A DNA stretch of 64,000 bases from Anaerostipes rhamnosivorans (GTDB lineage: Bacteria; Bacillota; Clostridia; Lachnospirales; Lachnospiraceae): the NCBI RefSeq assembly GCF_005280655.1, contig NZ_CP040058.1, positions 3,279,001-3,343,000 of the forward strand, in the 5' to 3' direction. The notes under the pieces are model-generated. The model saw only the letters and a list, made by a program, of their open reading frames with translations. It made no database searches and was not told where the DNA came from. This document shows positions 53,176 through 62,501 of this stretch, piece by piece (within the stretch, counting starts at the first letter, position 1; each line of letters begins with the position of its first letter). A program made the translations under genes and the position numbers.

Positions 53176-53703
53176 TCATTTTCCGGCGATACCGTCCGCA
53201 ATTAATTGTGCCACTTTTTTTATATCTTTTCCACATTCACAATCAGACTTATTGTCGCAGAAAAAGCTTTCCACAAGGATAGCAGCCGGTTTTGTACCAT
53301 TCAGAAAATACAGATGGTCGTCCTTTTTGGCGCCTCTGTCCCGGAACACCGTGGCCAGTTTCTTCTGCACTCTCTGCGCATATGCCTTCCCCGTCTCTGT
53401 CTTATAGTAGACTTCCGCACCGTGTCCGGCCCCGTCGCTGGCGTTTAAATGCAGTTCCACTGCCAGGTCATATCCACCTTGATTGATCAATGGCAGTTTA
53501 TAAGACTTCTCTTCTGTCTTTGATGCAAATTTCTTTTCTGGACATACGATCACATCTACAGTCCATCCGTTCTTTTCCAGATAATCTTTCACAAGAGGTG
53601 CAAGCTTTTTGTTGTACTGGTACTCATTGACAACGCCGCTGGCCGATGTACACATGCCGTTTTTTAAGATACTGTGTCCCACTGAAATCACTGCTTTTTT
53701 CAT
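53176..53703 (-). CDS. N-acetylmuramoyl-L-alanine amidase (amidase_3)
   Basis: The 175-residue protein is a bare catalytic domain with zinc ligands in SVGHS, VVNEYQ and VELHLNAS and the catalytic glutamate in LVESFFCDN. It has no signal peptide or cell-wall-binding repeats, like small phage-type endolysins. The ATG overlaps the stop of the upstream SLATT-like frame (ATGA), with AGGAGG 7 bases before it, so the two genes are translationally coupled. Confidence 0.88.
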   Translation of the reverse strand: MKKAVISVGHSILKNGMCTSASGVVNEYQYNKKLAPLVKDYLEKNGWTVDVIVCPEKKFASKTEEKSYKLPLINQGGYDLAVELHLNASDGAGHGAEVYYKTETGKAYAQRVQKKLATVFRDRGAKKDDHLYFLNGTKPAAILVESFFCDNKSDCECGKDIKKVAQLIADGIAGK

Positions 53704-54213
53704 TCTGTATCCTCCTTTTTTTCTCTCTGTTCCTCCTGCGGACCGTTCTCTCCTTTGGTCCATGTCTTGTTCTCATTCAGGACAATGTTCTCCATGTTCA
53801 GGACAAACAAGTTATCCCGGTTCTTTACATTGTAAGGGACTACATGGTTTATGTATTTGTTTCCCTCTGCTTTCAGAAGCTCCACACACCTTCTGCGGCT
53901 GATCCAGTTTTCATGGTACTTTCCCAGTGCGAGGAAACCTCCCACGATGGTTGCCAGACCTGAGAGCACGGCCACGGCCATATGCAGGATACTGTCCCTT
54001 CCAAATGAGCTCGCCGAACGCATTGGCCACCAGGATCAGAGGCGGCAGACAGATGGAGATGCCTGACAGCAGATAATACCTGATTCTGCACGATTCCGCA
54101 GATTTTGCATACCCGCAGGCTAGATGATAAAATCTGGCACCTGCATGGCTTTCTCCCATACTCTCCCTTGAATAATGAATGTAATCCATATCATTGTCCA
54201 AAGCAAAACTCAT
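53700..54213 (-). pseudogene. SLATT/DUF4231-like membrane protein interrupted by a frameshift
   Basis: The first frame (from 54213, good AAGGGGGCGGAT site) encodes a soluble start and one membrane helix, LLSGISICLPPLILVANAF. From about 54000 the homologous sequence continues in another frame: a second helix HMAVAVLSGLATIVGGFLAL, then the SLATT signature YHENWISRRRCVELLKAEGNKYI. Joined, they give a two-helix SLATT-like protein of about 170 residues. The break could be a real mutation or a sequence error. SLATT proteins are predicted pore-forming parts of conflict systems; here the partner gene encodes a cell-wall amidase. Confidence 0.65.
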
Positions 54214-54283
54214 ATCCGCCCCCTTTCCATCCCATGACAGGGCAAAGCAGATGGGTCCGCCTCATCTCCCCAGCCCCTCTAGG

Positions 54284-54324
54284 AAATAAAACAAGGGCAA
54301 AAGCCGTAAACCGGCTTCTGCCCT
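54284..54324 (-). terminator. Terminator between the deacetylase and SLATT-like genes
   Basis: Stem AAGGGCAGAAGCCG...CGGCTTTTGCCCTT with GTTTTATTT after it on the minus strand. The rest of 54214-54480 holds short direct repeats (CTCCATCCGGT twice, GTGAATCAC twice) and no gene. Confidence 0.75.
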
Positions 54325-54480
54325 TCATATCTAATCACCTGCAGCCGTCTGCAATCACCGTCTGTCTTCCGCGTGGATGTGCTCCATCCGGTTACATTTA
54401 TTATATAAACTCCATCCGGTAATTTCAATGACTCCAATGTGAATCACCATCTACAGCAGGTGAATCACTGATTATGTAAT

Positions 54481-55344
54481 CTATTTTTTATATTTGTTGA
54501 TCTGGTTCGCGCTGATGACTACGTCTCCCTTGCCTATCTTGATCCCTTTTGCCTCCAGCAGTTCAGATACTGTGCACACTTCAAATCCTTTCGCTTTTAA
54601 CTGAGGCAGGACCTTTTCCACTGCCGCCACAGAAGGTTTATGAATATCATGCATCAGGACAATATCCCCGTCCTTGGCCTGTTTTAAGATCGTGTTGACT
54701 GTGGCATTGGTATTCAAAGTTTTCCAATCCAATGTGTCAATGCTCCACAAGATCAAAGGCGCGTCTACCGTTGCCTTAACAGTATCGTTGATGGCACCAT
54801 ACGGTGGCCGTAGCAGTCCCACATCGGATCCAGTCACCTTAGAAATGGCGCCGTTCATCTTCTCCATCTGGAGCTGAACCCCAGAAGCTCCGATCCTCGT
54901 AAGCTGAGGATGGTTCCATGAATGTCCTGCCACTTCATTTCCGGAATCCATGACTTCTTTCACCAGTTCTGGGTATAGCTTTGCATTCTGCCCCAGCATG
55001 AAGAAAGTTGCCCTGGCATCGTTTTTATCCAAAGCTTTAACGATCCTGTCTGTGTTTTCCCTGGCCGGTCCGTCATCGAAAGAAAAAGCGATCAGCTTTT
55101 TCGCCTTGTCAATTTTTCTAGGCACATACAGAGATTCTTTTAATTCTTCTCCTGTACCCTTATCCATCAGGCCTTCATTAGCCTTAGCTGTCATCTCCCC
55201 GATTCCGTCATTTACACTTGTGTAATTTGTCTTTCCAGAGCGGATAAACCAGAGGCCTCCCGCAGCGATTACTACTGCCAAAGCAATCCATACAGCGATT
55301 CCGGCTTTATTCCATCTCCTTCTTGTTCTCCTTCTTCTGCTCAT
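54481..55344 (-). CDS. Polysaccharide deacetylase (NodB domain), membrane-anchored
   Basis: The 287-residue protein has a basic N-terminus and one TM helix (about 14-32), then a NodB domain with FSFDDGP, the zinc-binding HSWNH, LRPPYG, DTLDW and the catalytic LMHDIH. It should remove acetyl groups from cell-wall glycans outside the cell. It follows adenine deaminase by one base and may share its transcript. Confidence 0.93.
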   Translation of the reverse strand: MSRRRRTRRRWNKAGIAVWIALAVVIAAGGLWFIRSGKTNYTSVNDGIGEMTAKANEGLMDKGTGEELKESLYVPRKIDKAKKLIAFSFDDGPARENTDRIVKALDKNDARATFFMLGQNAKLYPELVKEVMDSGNEVAGHSWNHPQLTRIGASGVQLQMEKMNGAISKVTGSDVGLLRPPYGAINDTVKATVDAPLILWSIDTLDWKTLNTNATVNTILKQAKDGDIVLMHDIHKPSVAAVEKVLPQLKAKGFEVCTVSELLEAKGIKIGKGDVVISANQINKYKK

Positions 55345-55345
55345 T

Positions 55346-57013
55346 CTATTCTCCTTTGTCCTTTATGATCTGATAGTTACTTACATCGACTAACCCTTTG
55401 TCCGTAAGGCGGAGTTCCGGAATCACCGGAAGCGCCATAAAGGACAGTGTAATAAACGGATCACAATCCTCTGATATGTTCATCATTCTTGCTGTCTGTA
55501 CCATAGCGTCAATCCGCTCCTGTATTCTTTTTGCCGGCCATGTGCTCATAAGTCCTGCAATGGGAAGCGGAAGCCTTCCCGCCTCTTCACCATTTCTCAC
55601 CAGCGCATAGCCCCCCTGCATATCCTGAATGATTTCCACTGCTTTGATGATATCCTCATCACTGTCTCCCGCCGCTATGATATTGTGCGAGTCGTGGGCT
55701 ACCGAGGTGGCAATGGCTCCTCCAGTGATACCGTATCCTTTTAACGGTGCAGCTGTAATATTCCCGGTTCCCCGGTGGCGTTCAAACACGCACAGCTTAG
55801 AATACACAGAATCTGGCTGAAACAGCCCATTCTCTGACGGAACCTGTTCCATCAGATACTTTGTAATAATCTGTCCCGGTACCAGCCCTATGACAGGTAC
55901 CTTCCCCTGTGTGCGCAGCAAAAGCTGATTCTTTTGAAACGGCTTTACATTCACTGTGTGAAGCATGGCCCCGTAATCCGTATCCGCTTCTTTCCCCTCT
56001 GAAAGCATCTCCTGTGAAGAGACACCTTTTTTATAGACCTGGAGAACGTTGAAATCCTCCAGGGAATCTAATGCGACGATATCAGCGTCATACCCCTTTT
56101 CCAGGCATCCGATGTTTTGGAGTCCGTAGGTCTGTGCAGTATTCCAGGTTGCCATAGCTATGGCCTCCTCTGGCTTCAGGCCCAGCCGGATGCTTTTCTT
56201 CACATTAAAGCTGATATGGCCTTCCTGCTCAATGGTGTCCAGATGCTTGTCGTCCGTACAAAAGAGGAATTCTTCTGTGCTGAGACCTTTTTCAACCAAG
56301 CCCGTCACAATGGCCTCCACATTTCTGGCCGCACTGCCCTCTCTGATCAGAATCTTCATGCCGGCTTTCCATTTTTCTTCTGCCTCCGCAAATGATGTAC
56401 ATTCGTGGTCTGTCATGACTCCCGCTTCTATATACCTTCTCAGATCTTCACCTGTCAGTCCCGGTGCATGGCCGTCTATGACCTTATCCTTACAGAGAGC
56501 GATCTTATCCATGATCTCCTTACTTCCAGCCAGGACATCCGGATAACACATGACCTCTCCCAGGCCGAGCACTCTTGGATGTCCAATCCACGTCTCCATA
56601 TCTTTAGACGTGAAATCTGCCCCATTAGTTTCAAACGGAGTGGAAGGAATTGATGACGGAAGCATCACATAGACCGAAACGGGAAGATTTTCGGTGGCAC
56701 CCAGAAGATATCTCACAGCTTCATTTCCGCTGACATTGACCATCTCATGTGGATCTGCGATCACGGTTGTCGTCCCGTGGGGAAGGATTGCATTGGCAAA
56801 CTCACACGGTGCCGCCATGCTGGACTCTATGTGCACATGGGCATCGATAAATCCCGGGCATAGCACTTTTGCCGTGCAGTCGATCTCCTTTTCTCCGGTG
56901 AAATCCCCGACTGCGGCGATCTTCCCATCTGATACGGCCAGATCTGCCTGAAAGCAAGTCTTTTTTTTGACGTCTACAATTGTTCCATTTTTAAATACCA
57001 GATCGTATGTCAT
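55346..57013 (-). CDS. ade: Adenine deaminase
   Basis: Turns adenine into hypoxanthine in purine salvage. The 555-residue amidohydrolase has GFIDAHVHIESSM (about 55-67), DPHEMVNVSG, DGHAPGL, DHECTS and the metal-binding CTDDKHL. AAGGACGGTGTC precedes the ATG. It lies 12 bases after metK. Confidence 0.95.
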   Translation of the reverse strand: MTYDLVFKNGTIVDVKKKTCFQADLAVSDGKIAAVGDFTGEKEIDCTAKVLCPGFIDAHVHIESSMAAPCEFANAILPHGTTTVIADPHEMVNVSGNEAVRYLLGATENLPVSVYVMLPSSIPSTPFETNGADFTSKDMETWIGHPRVLGLGEVMCYPDVLAGSKEIMDKIALCKDKVIDGHAPGLTGEDLRRYIEAGVMTDHECTSFAEAEEKWKAGMKILIREGSAARNVEAIVTGLVEKGLSTEEFLFCTDDKHLDTIEQEGHISFNVKKSIRLGLKPEEAIAMATWNTAQTYGLQNIGCLEKGYDADIVALDSLEDFNVLQVYKKGVSSQEMLSEGKEADTDYGAMLHTVNVKPFQKNQLLLRTQGKVPVIGLVPGQIITKYLMEQVPSENGLFQPDSVYSKLCVFERHRGTGNITAAPLKGYGITGGAIATSVAHDSHNIIAAGDSDEDIIKAVEIIQDMQGGYALVRNGEEAGRLPLPIAGLMSTWPAKRIQERIDAMVQTARMMNISEDCDPFITLSFMALPVIPELRLTDKGLVDVSNYQIIKDKGE

Positions 57014-57025
57014 GACACCGTCCTT

Positions 57026-58216
57026 TTATTGAGCTTGTTCTTTCAATATATCGACCTTGTCCAGGCGTTCCCACGGAAGATCCAGATCGTTTCTTCCGAA
57101 ATGTCCATAGTTGGATGTCTGACGGTAGATCGGTCTTCTCAGATCGAGCATCTTGATGATTCCTGCCGGTCTTAAGTCGAAGTTCTTTCTGATCAGCTCC
57201 ACAAGAGCTTCGCTTGATATTTTTCCTGTTCCGAAAGTATCCACATTGATGGAAGTAGGGTGTGCCACTCCGATGGCATAGGACAGCTGGATCTCACACT
57301 TATCTGCCAGCCCGGCAGCCACGATATTTTTTGCCACATAACGCGCCGCATATGCTGCAGACCGGTCTACCTTTGTACAGTCCTTGCCGGAGAACGCTCC
57401 CCCGCCGTGCCTTGCATATCCACCGTAAGTATCCACGATGATCTTTCTTCCTGTAAGCCCCGCGTCTCCCTGAGGGCCTCCTATGACAAAACGTCCGGTA
57501 GGATTGATGAAGAACTTCGTATGTTCGTCTACCATCTCTGCCGGCAGCACCTTATCAAAAATCTCTCTCTTGACGTCCTCATGAATCTGGTCTTGTTCCA
57601 CTTCAGGATCATGCTGCGCGGACAGTACAACTGCCTCCAGGCGGAGCGGTTTTCCGTTCTCATCGTATTCCACGCTGACCTGGGTCTTACCGTCCGGTCT
57701 TAAATAAGGAAGTATCCCTTCTTTACGCACCTGCGTAAGCCGCTTTGACAGCTTATGGGCAAGGGAAATTGGATACGGCATGTATTCTTCAGTCTCATTT
57801 GTGGCAAAACCGAACATCATTCCCTGATCTCCTGCCCCAATGGCATCCAGTTCTTCATCTGACATGTCAGATTCTTTTGCCTCCAATGCCTTGTCCACAC
57901 CGAGCGCAATATCCTTGGACTGTTCATCAATGGCAGTGATAACACCACAGGTGCTGGCATCAAACCCGTACTTTGCCCTTGTATAACCGATATCTGTAAG
58001 TGTCTGGCGCACAACCTTTTGAATGTCCACGTAAGCGTTGGTCGTGATCTCACCCATAACCATCACAAGCCCTGTGGTGGTACAGGTTTCACACGCTACC
58101 CGGCTCATCGGGTCTTGTTTTAAAAGTTCATCTAAAATGGCATCTGAAATCTGGTCGCAGACCTTGTCCGGATGTCCTTCAGTGACAGATTCTGATGTGA
58201 ATAGTATTTTTTCCAT
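57026..58216 (-). CDS. metK: S-adenosylmethionine synthetase
   Basis: Makes SAM from methionine and ATP. The 396-residue protein starts with [24 protein letters not shown], has [12 protein letters not shown] (about 124-135) and [19 protein letters not shown] (about 271-289). AAAGGAGCATTT precedes the ATG. No SAM riboswitch fits in the short gap upstream. Confidence 0.98.
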   Translation of the reverse strand: MEKILFTSESVTEGHPDKVCDQISDAILDELLKQDPMSRVACETCTTTGLVMVMGEITTNAYVDIQKVVRQTLTDIGYTRAKYGFDASTCGVITAIDEQSKDIALGVDKALEAKESDMSDEELDAIGAGDQGMMFGFATNETEEYMPYPISLAHKLSKRLTQVRKEGILPYLRPDGKTQVSVEYDENGKPLRLEAVVLSAQHDPEVEQDQIHEDVKREIFDKVLPAEMVDEHTKFFINPTGRFVIGGPQGDAGLTGRKIIVDTYGGYARHGGGAFSGKDCTKVDRSAAYAARYVAKNIVAAGLADKCEIQLSYAIGVAHPTSINVDTFGTGKISSEALVELIRKNFDLRPAGIIKMLDLRRPIYRQTSNYGHFGRNDLDLPWERLDKVDILKEQAQ

Positions 58217-58253
58217 AAATGCTCCTTTCGCTTCTAAAGATATTCATATGTAT

Positions 58254-58280
58254 CGAAAAAGGCCCGAACTGGTCGGACCT
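58254..58280 (-). terminator. Terminator before metK
   Basis: Stem GGTCCGA...TTCGGGCC followed by TTTTTCG on the minus strand, directly after the PsiE-like gene. Confidence 0.8.
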
Positions 58281-58294
58281 ACTTCAATTTAACA

Positions 58295-58933
58295 TCATAA
58301 GTTCGGCATAATGTTTACATTTCTGCTGCGGATAACTTCCACTTCCTTCACCTGTCCTGCGACAACTTTGGATACGCGGAGCGCTCCGCCAGGGAAATAA
58401 TAGCAATGCCCACATGTTACTTCTTCATTTTCCAGATCAATGCCCTTGAGCACCGCTTCTCCGATTGACTCACCCTTATATTCCTCCGGAATATTCACAT
58501 GTACCAGTTCATTCACCTTTGCAATCTTCTGATTCGGCAAAAATACGGTCTTGTCAATATCCTCAAGACGGTCCAGGAAATACTTCCTTATAATAAAGAG
58601 AACCGCTATAGAAAAAATACAGAGCAGGTTTTCCATCGGACTTGTGTGCTGTGCAATCATCTGTCTGGCTATGGCGAACATCAGGACCTCCACCAGTGTA
58701 GAAGCCGTGTGCTTACACAGCATCTTGATGAACTCCACGCAGATCACAAGGTTAAACACATTGAGTACAAACTGATAAATCGCATCAGACTCTGGATTGC
58801 CTGATAAAATGGCGATCAGATCCTTGATCATCCACACTCCGCCGCCGATAACCGCAATGGTAATCAGGGCTGATAAATAAAACTCTATCCATTTGGATAT
58901 CTTAAACACTTCGTTTTTCAGGTATTGTCGCAC
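58295..58933 (-). CDS. PsiE-like membrane protein with C-terminal soluble domain
   Basis: The 212-residue protein has four hydrophobic segments in its first 125 residues (about 18-43, 55-72, 80-98, 100-118) in a PsiE-like (phosphate-starvation-inducible E) arrangement. A soluble C-terminal part with VHVNIPEEYKGESIG and VTCGHCYYFPGG follows. The GTG at 58933 has GGGGG 8 bases upstream; a TTG two codons earlier overlaps it. Function unknown. It follows murA closely. Confidence 0.7.
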   Translation of the reverse strand: MRQYLKNEVFKISKWIEFYLSALITIAVIGGGVWMIKDLIAILSGNPESDAIYQFVLNVFNLVICVEFIKMLCKHTASTLVEVLMFAIARQMIAQHTSPMENLLCIFSIAVLFIIRKYFLDRLEDIDKTVFLPNQKIAKVNELVHVNIPEEYKGESIGEAVLKGIDLENEEVTCGHCYYFPGGALRVSKVVAGQVKEVEVIRSRNVNIMPNL

Positions 58934-58951
58934 CGGCAATTCCCCCTTAAT

Positions 58952-60250
58952 TTATACGATACGCAGCTTAAATCTGGCGATTTCCTTCTCATCGTTCACC
59001 AGTTTGATATCTCCGCCGAGGTTCTGGATCTTCTTCTCAAAACCTTCATATCCACGGTAAATATAGCCGATATCGCTGACTGTAGTGTATCCGTCAGCCG
59101 CAAGACCCGCAATGACCAGGGCTGCCCCTGCACGCAGATCGGGTGCTGAAACATCTGCACCGGTAAATAGATTAACTCCGGTGATGATGGCTGTTCTTCC
59201 GTCCACCTGGATCCTGGCTCCCATCTTGGTCAGCTCATCCACATAGCGGAAACGGTTTTCAAAAATACTCTCTGAAACAATACTGGTCCCGTTAGACAGA
59301 GCTAATGACACGGCCATCTGAGGCTGCATATCTGTCGGGAATCCTGGATAAGGCAGGGTCTTAATCTGGGTTGAATCCAGCCGTTTGGTGGCTACGACTC
59401 TGACTGCGTCATCAAATTCATCCACCTGCGCTCCGATCTCTTCGAGTTTTGCGCTGATGGCTTCCAGATGCTTGGGAATGACATTTTTGATCGTGATGTC
59501 ACCTTTTGTGGCAACAGCCGCTGTCATGAATGTTCCCGCCTCGATCTGGTCCGGAATAATGGAATACTCACAGTTTCCGAGTTTCTCCACACCCTTGATC
59601 TTAATCACATCCGTACCTGCTCCGCGGATGCTGGCACCCATACTGTTCAGAAAATTGGCAACGTCAACAACATGCGGCTCTTTTGCCACATTTTCAATCG
59701 TTGTATTGCCCTTAGCCAAAGCTGCCGCCATCATAACATTAATGGTCGCACCGACAGATACCACATCCATATAAATGTGGCAGCCGATCAGTTCATCTGC
59801 AGTGGCCGTGATCATACCATTTTCAATCTCAATCCTGGCGCCTAACGCCTTAAAGCCCTTGATATGCTGGTCAATGGGCCTGCTGCCTATCTCACAGCCT
59901 CCTGGGAGAGCTACTCTCGCCCTTTTATACTTTCCTAAAAGAGCACCGATCAGATAGTAAGATGCTCTGATCTTTCTGATATATTCGTTATCTACATCGC
60001 AATCCGCATTCATGCCGCTTCCGCTGATCACCACTTCATGTTTTCCTGATCTTTTTACTGTTGCTCCGATGCCTTCCATCGCCTGGAGCAAAACATTTGT
60101 ATCCCTAACGTCCGGCATATTTTCAATAGCACACGTTCCATCCGTCATAACTGCTGCTGCTAAGATAGGCAGGGCAGCATTCTTCGCGCCTCCGATAACA
60201 ACTTCTCCTACCAGTGGGTTTCCGCCTTTAATGATATATTGTTCCATCAT
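58952..60250 (-). CDS. murA: UDP-N-acetylglucosamine 1-carboxyvinyltransferase
   Basis: The first committed step of peptidoglycan synthesis. The 432-residue protein has GGAKNAALPILAA near the start, the catalytic cysteine 119 in PGGCEIGSRPIDQH (the fosfomycin target) and YPGFPTDMQPQMAV. GAGGTGT precedes two adjacent ATG codons. Confidence 0.97.
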   Translation of the reverse strand: MMEQYIIKGGNPLVGEVVIGGAKNAALPILAAAVMTDGTCAIENMPDVRDTNVLLQAMEGIGATVKRSGKHEVVISGSGMNADCDVDNEYIRKIRASYYLIGALLGKYKRARVALPGGCEIGSRPIDQHIKGFKALGARIEIENGMITATADELIGCHIYMDVVSVGATINVMMAAALAKGNTTIENVAKEPHVVDVANFLNSMGASIRGAGTDVIKIKGVEKLGNCEYSIIPDQIEAGTFMTAAVATKGDITIKNVIPKHLEAISAKLEEIGAQVDEFDDAVRVVATKRLDSTQIKTLPYPGFPTDMQPQMAVSLALSNGTSIVSESIFENRFRYVDELTKMGARIQVDGRTAIITGVNLFTGADVSAPDLRAGAALVIAGLAADGYTTVSDIGYIYRGYEGFEKKIQNLGGDIKLVNDEKEIARFKLRIV

Positions 60251-60431
60251 ACACCTCTATATAAAACTCTATTCAATCAATCGAATCATTCATTCTCTAT
60301 CAATAATCTATCCATTCTGCTAAAAAATAAGCGTATCTTTTTCAATACATACCCTCAGGCAGGCACAAAATACCCTGGCATAAGTCCAGAAGTTCCATGC
60401 CGCTTACTCGCATATTTATCAGTATATCACA

Positions 60432-60941
60432 CTATATTAAGTTTTCCAACACTTTTTCTAAGGCTTCCCCAATCTTTAAATCATCGGTATCAACCGTAAT
60501 GTCTGCATATTTTTCATAGAGAGGTATTCTTTCATGGTATAAATCACAAAGGGTCTGGCCGTTGTCCAGCACTACACCCCTGTCTGCCAGATCGCCGAGC
60601 CGCTCAGCCACTGTGTCAAACTTCAGTTGCAGGTAAATGACGGTACCGATCTGCTTAAAGTGATCCATCGCTCTTTGGCTGTAGATGGCGCTTCCCCCGG
60701 GGGCGATCACGGAGTTCTCAGCTTCAACTGACGCATTGACATCCTCCTCGATCTGTTTGAATGTCTCATTTCCTTCCTCACTGATAATATCCTTCAGGAG
60801 CTTTCCTGTCTTCTGCTGGATGACCAGGTCTGTATCAATAAATTCAGCCCCTAATGACTTAGCCAGCAAAACCCCGATCGTGCTTTTGCCAGCCCCCGGC
60901 ATCCCGATTAAAATGTAGTTATTTCCTTTTTGGCTTATCAT
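60432..60941 (-). CDS. Shikimate kinase-like protein
   Basis: The 169-residue P-loop kinase has GMPGAGKST (about 13-21) and FIDTD, as in AroK. However, the FRxxE motif is FKQIE, GGG is APGGSA, and the RPLL segment is replaced by VVLDNGQTL. It may still be shikimate kinase, or it may phosphorylate something else. Its start overlaps the flavoreductase end by 23 bases, and it ends the HIT-flavoreductase unit rather than an aro operon. Confidence 0.75.
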   Translation of the reverse strand: MISQKGNNYILIGMPGAGKSTIGVLLAKSLGAEFIDTDLVIQQKTGKLLKDIISEEGNETFKQIEEDVNASVEAENSVIAPGGSAIYSQRAMDHFKQIGTVIYLQLKFDTVAERLGDLADRGVVLDNGQTLCDLYHERIPLYEKYADITVDTDDLKIGEALEKVLENLI

Positions 60942-61518
60942 TTCTATTCTTCCTTTTTTTCTTCTTCACGGAGTATCCAAAAGTTCCGATCTGTTTTCCC
61001 GTCTCAAAATATCCTCCATGGGAATAGATCAGAGGATTGGTTTTTTCAAGGGCAAACCGTCCGTTTTCTTCCATATAATTATCGTCCACCATGATATTAA
61101 CCACACGCGCCGTAAACATATGATGAGATCCTAGGGGAGAAATCTCCTCAACCCGGCACTCAATATTCACCGGGCTTTCTTTTATGCAGGGTGCATGTGA
61201 AAGATGACCATATTCCTTTGTGAGGCCCATTTCTTTAAACTTATCCAGATCTCTTCCAGAACGCACACCACAGAAGTCTGTGGCCCTGGCGAGCTCTTTG
61301 GTTGTCAGGTTGATGACAAACTCACCGCTTTTTTCAATTATGTGGTAGGAGTGCCTCTCTGGTCTCAGAGAAATATAGGTCATCGGCGGGTTCGTGCAGA
61401 TGGTTCCAGTCCATGCCACAGTGATGATGTTGTCCGGCTCTCCTTCCAATCCGCAGCTTACCATAACTGCAGGCAGCGGATAGATCATGTTGCCCGGCTT
61501 CCAAGATATCTTTGACAT
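60919..61518 (-). CDS. Flavin reductase-like domain protein
   Basis: The 199-residue FMN-binding flavoreductase-like protein has ITVAWTGTICTNPPMTYISLRPERHSYHII and FVINLTTKELARATDFCG, typical of the family. AGGAGGCGGC precedes the ATG at 61518. The C-terminus is rich in lysine and arginine. The substrate is unknown. Confidence 0.88.
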   Translation of the reverse strand: MSKISWKPGNMIYPLPAVMVSCGLEGEPDNIITVAWTGTICTNPPMTYISLRPERHSYHIIEKSGEFVINLTTKELARATDFCGVRSGRDLDKFKEMGLTKEYGHLSHAPCIKESPVNIECRVEEISPLGSHHMFTARVVNIMVDDNYMEENGRFALEKTNPLIYSHGGYFETGKQIGTFGYSVKKKKRKNRNDKPKRK

Positions 61519-61526
61519 GCCGCCTC

Positions 61527-61943
61527 CTAGAGTTCTTTCCTGATTGCTTCCCTGAGCTGTTCCATCTCTCCGTCCCCATAGCTGAGTTCTTTCCATCCCA
61601 TACTCACGGTATCCCCTTCATATCTCGGGATGATATGCATATGAAAATGGAAAACAGTCTGGCCTGCCACAGTTCCATTGTTCTGTAGAATATTCATTCC
61701 GTCACAGTCAAGCACTGTCTTTAACGCCCTTGCCACCAAAGCTGCAAGTTCAAACAGCTGCCCGGCAGTTGCAGTGTCTATATCGTAGATATTATCAAAA
61801 TGTTCTTTTGGCAGGATCAGCACATGCCCCTTGTTGGCCGGAGCAATATCCATGATCACCTTAAACTTCGAGTTCTCATAAATTGTGGCTGAGGGTATTT
61901 CCCCGCTTATGATCTTGCAAAATATACAATCCTGTTTCTTCAT
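61527..61943 (-). CDS. HIT family nucleotide hydrolase
   Basis: The 138-residue protein begins with QDCIFCKIISGEIPSATIYE and has the histidine triad HFHMHIIPR (about 96-104). Proteins of this type hydrolyse adenosine 5'-monophosphoramidates and similar compounds. The ATG at 61943 is 9 bases after AAGGAG. Confidence 0.93.
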   Translation of the reverse strand: MKKQDCIFCKIISGEIPSATIYENSKFKVIMDIAPANKGHVLILPKEHFDNIYDIDTATAGQLFELAALVARALKTVLDCDGMNILQNNGTVAGQTVFHFHMHIIPRYEGDTVSMGWKELSYGDGEMEQLREAIRKEL

Positions 61944-61966
61944 AATTTTCATCTCCTTTGGTTTGT

Positions 61967-61995
61967 ATTGTATCTTATTTATAGGCCTTTTTCAA
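61967..61995 (-). promoter_or_regulatory. Promoter of the HIT-flavoreductase-kinase unit
   Basis: TTGAAA (61995-61990), 17-base spacer and TACAAT (61972-61967). Confidence 0.8.
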
Positions 61996-62042
61996 GAATC
62001 CAAAAATGAAGTGTGAAATTATTACTATAGTATTCGCGCAAC

Positions 62043-62466
62043 AAAAAAAGGTGAGTCTTTGCGACTCACCTTTTAAATATTTAATTGTAATTAACCGGAG
62101 GCTTTTATTCGAAACGCCCTATTTCATACATGCCATACACAACTTCTGTATTCCCTTCAATCTCTCAATCAATCCGAACTCTGAGTCTTTGCGACTCACA
62201 TATCAAACTTCTTGATCTTTCATTTCTTTTTATTCCGTTCTCTTCTATATACAACTGATTCTTCGATTGACGCTCTACCTGTCCTGTCTCTCCGATCTTT
62301 GTATAAAATCTATACTGGACAACTTATCCTATATTCTGAAGGCTCACTGTATGAAATTTATTACTTATTGTATATAGAATGTCTTCTATGTCTTGCGACA
62401 TAATATCCAAACAATATCGCCTCCCATCGACTCTTTTAAGAAATCCGTTAACTCGTTCCTCTTTAT
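62043..62466 (-). ncRNA. Candidate structured noncoding RNA (promoter-to-terminator unit of about 420 nt)
   Basis: A consensus promoter (62473-62501) drives about 420 nt that ends at a clean terminator (stem GGTGAGTC...GACTCACC at 62050-62070, then a T run). No convincing ORF is present. Three hairpins have GCAA or GCAAA loops: ATGTC-GCAA-GACAT (near 62388-62402), a TGAGTCGCAAAGACTCA hairpin (62182-62198) and the terminator, which repeats that same sequence. One frame shows protein-like stretches but is broken by three stops, so a decayed gene is the main alternative. It does not resemble RNase P RNA, tmRNA or 6S RNA as far as I can see. Confidence 0.5.
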
Positions 62467-62472
62467 GGTTTT

Positions 62473-62501
62473 ATTATAAAAAACAACGCCGATATTGTCA
62501 A
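62473..62501 (-). promoter_or_regulatory. Consensus sigma-A promoter of the candidate RNA
   Basis: TTGACA (62501-62496), exactly 17 bases, then TATAAT (62478-62473): a perfect promoter, one of the best in the window. Confidence 0.9.

Noticed and set aside
53176..54213. Prophage
   Set aside because: The small amidase resembles an endolysin, but no other phage genes, integrase or attachment sites are present around it.
54388..54470. CRISPR-like short direct repeats (CTCCATCCGGT, GTGAATCAC)
   Set aside because: Each occurs only twice with irregular spacing and no array or cas genes.
58217..58294. Possible SAM riboswitch before metK
   Set aside because: The gap is under 80 bp, is largely taken by the terminator of the upstream gene, and shows no S-box elements.
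62212..62403. Plus-strand open frame of 63 codons in the recR-HIT gap
   Set aside because: No ribosome site, odd composition, and antisense to the promoter-terminator unit on the minus strand.
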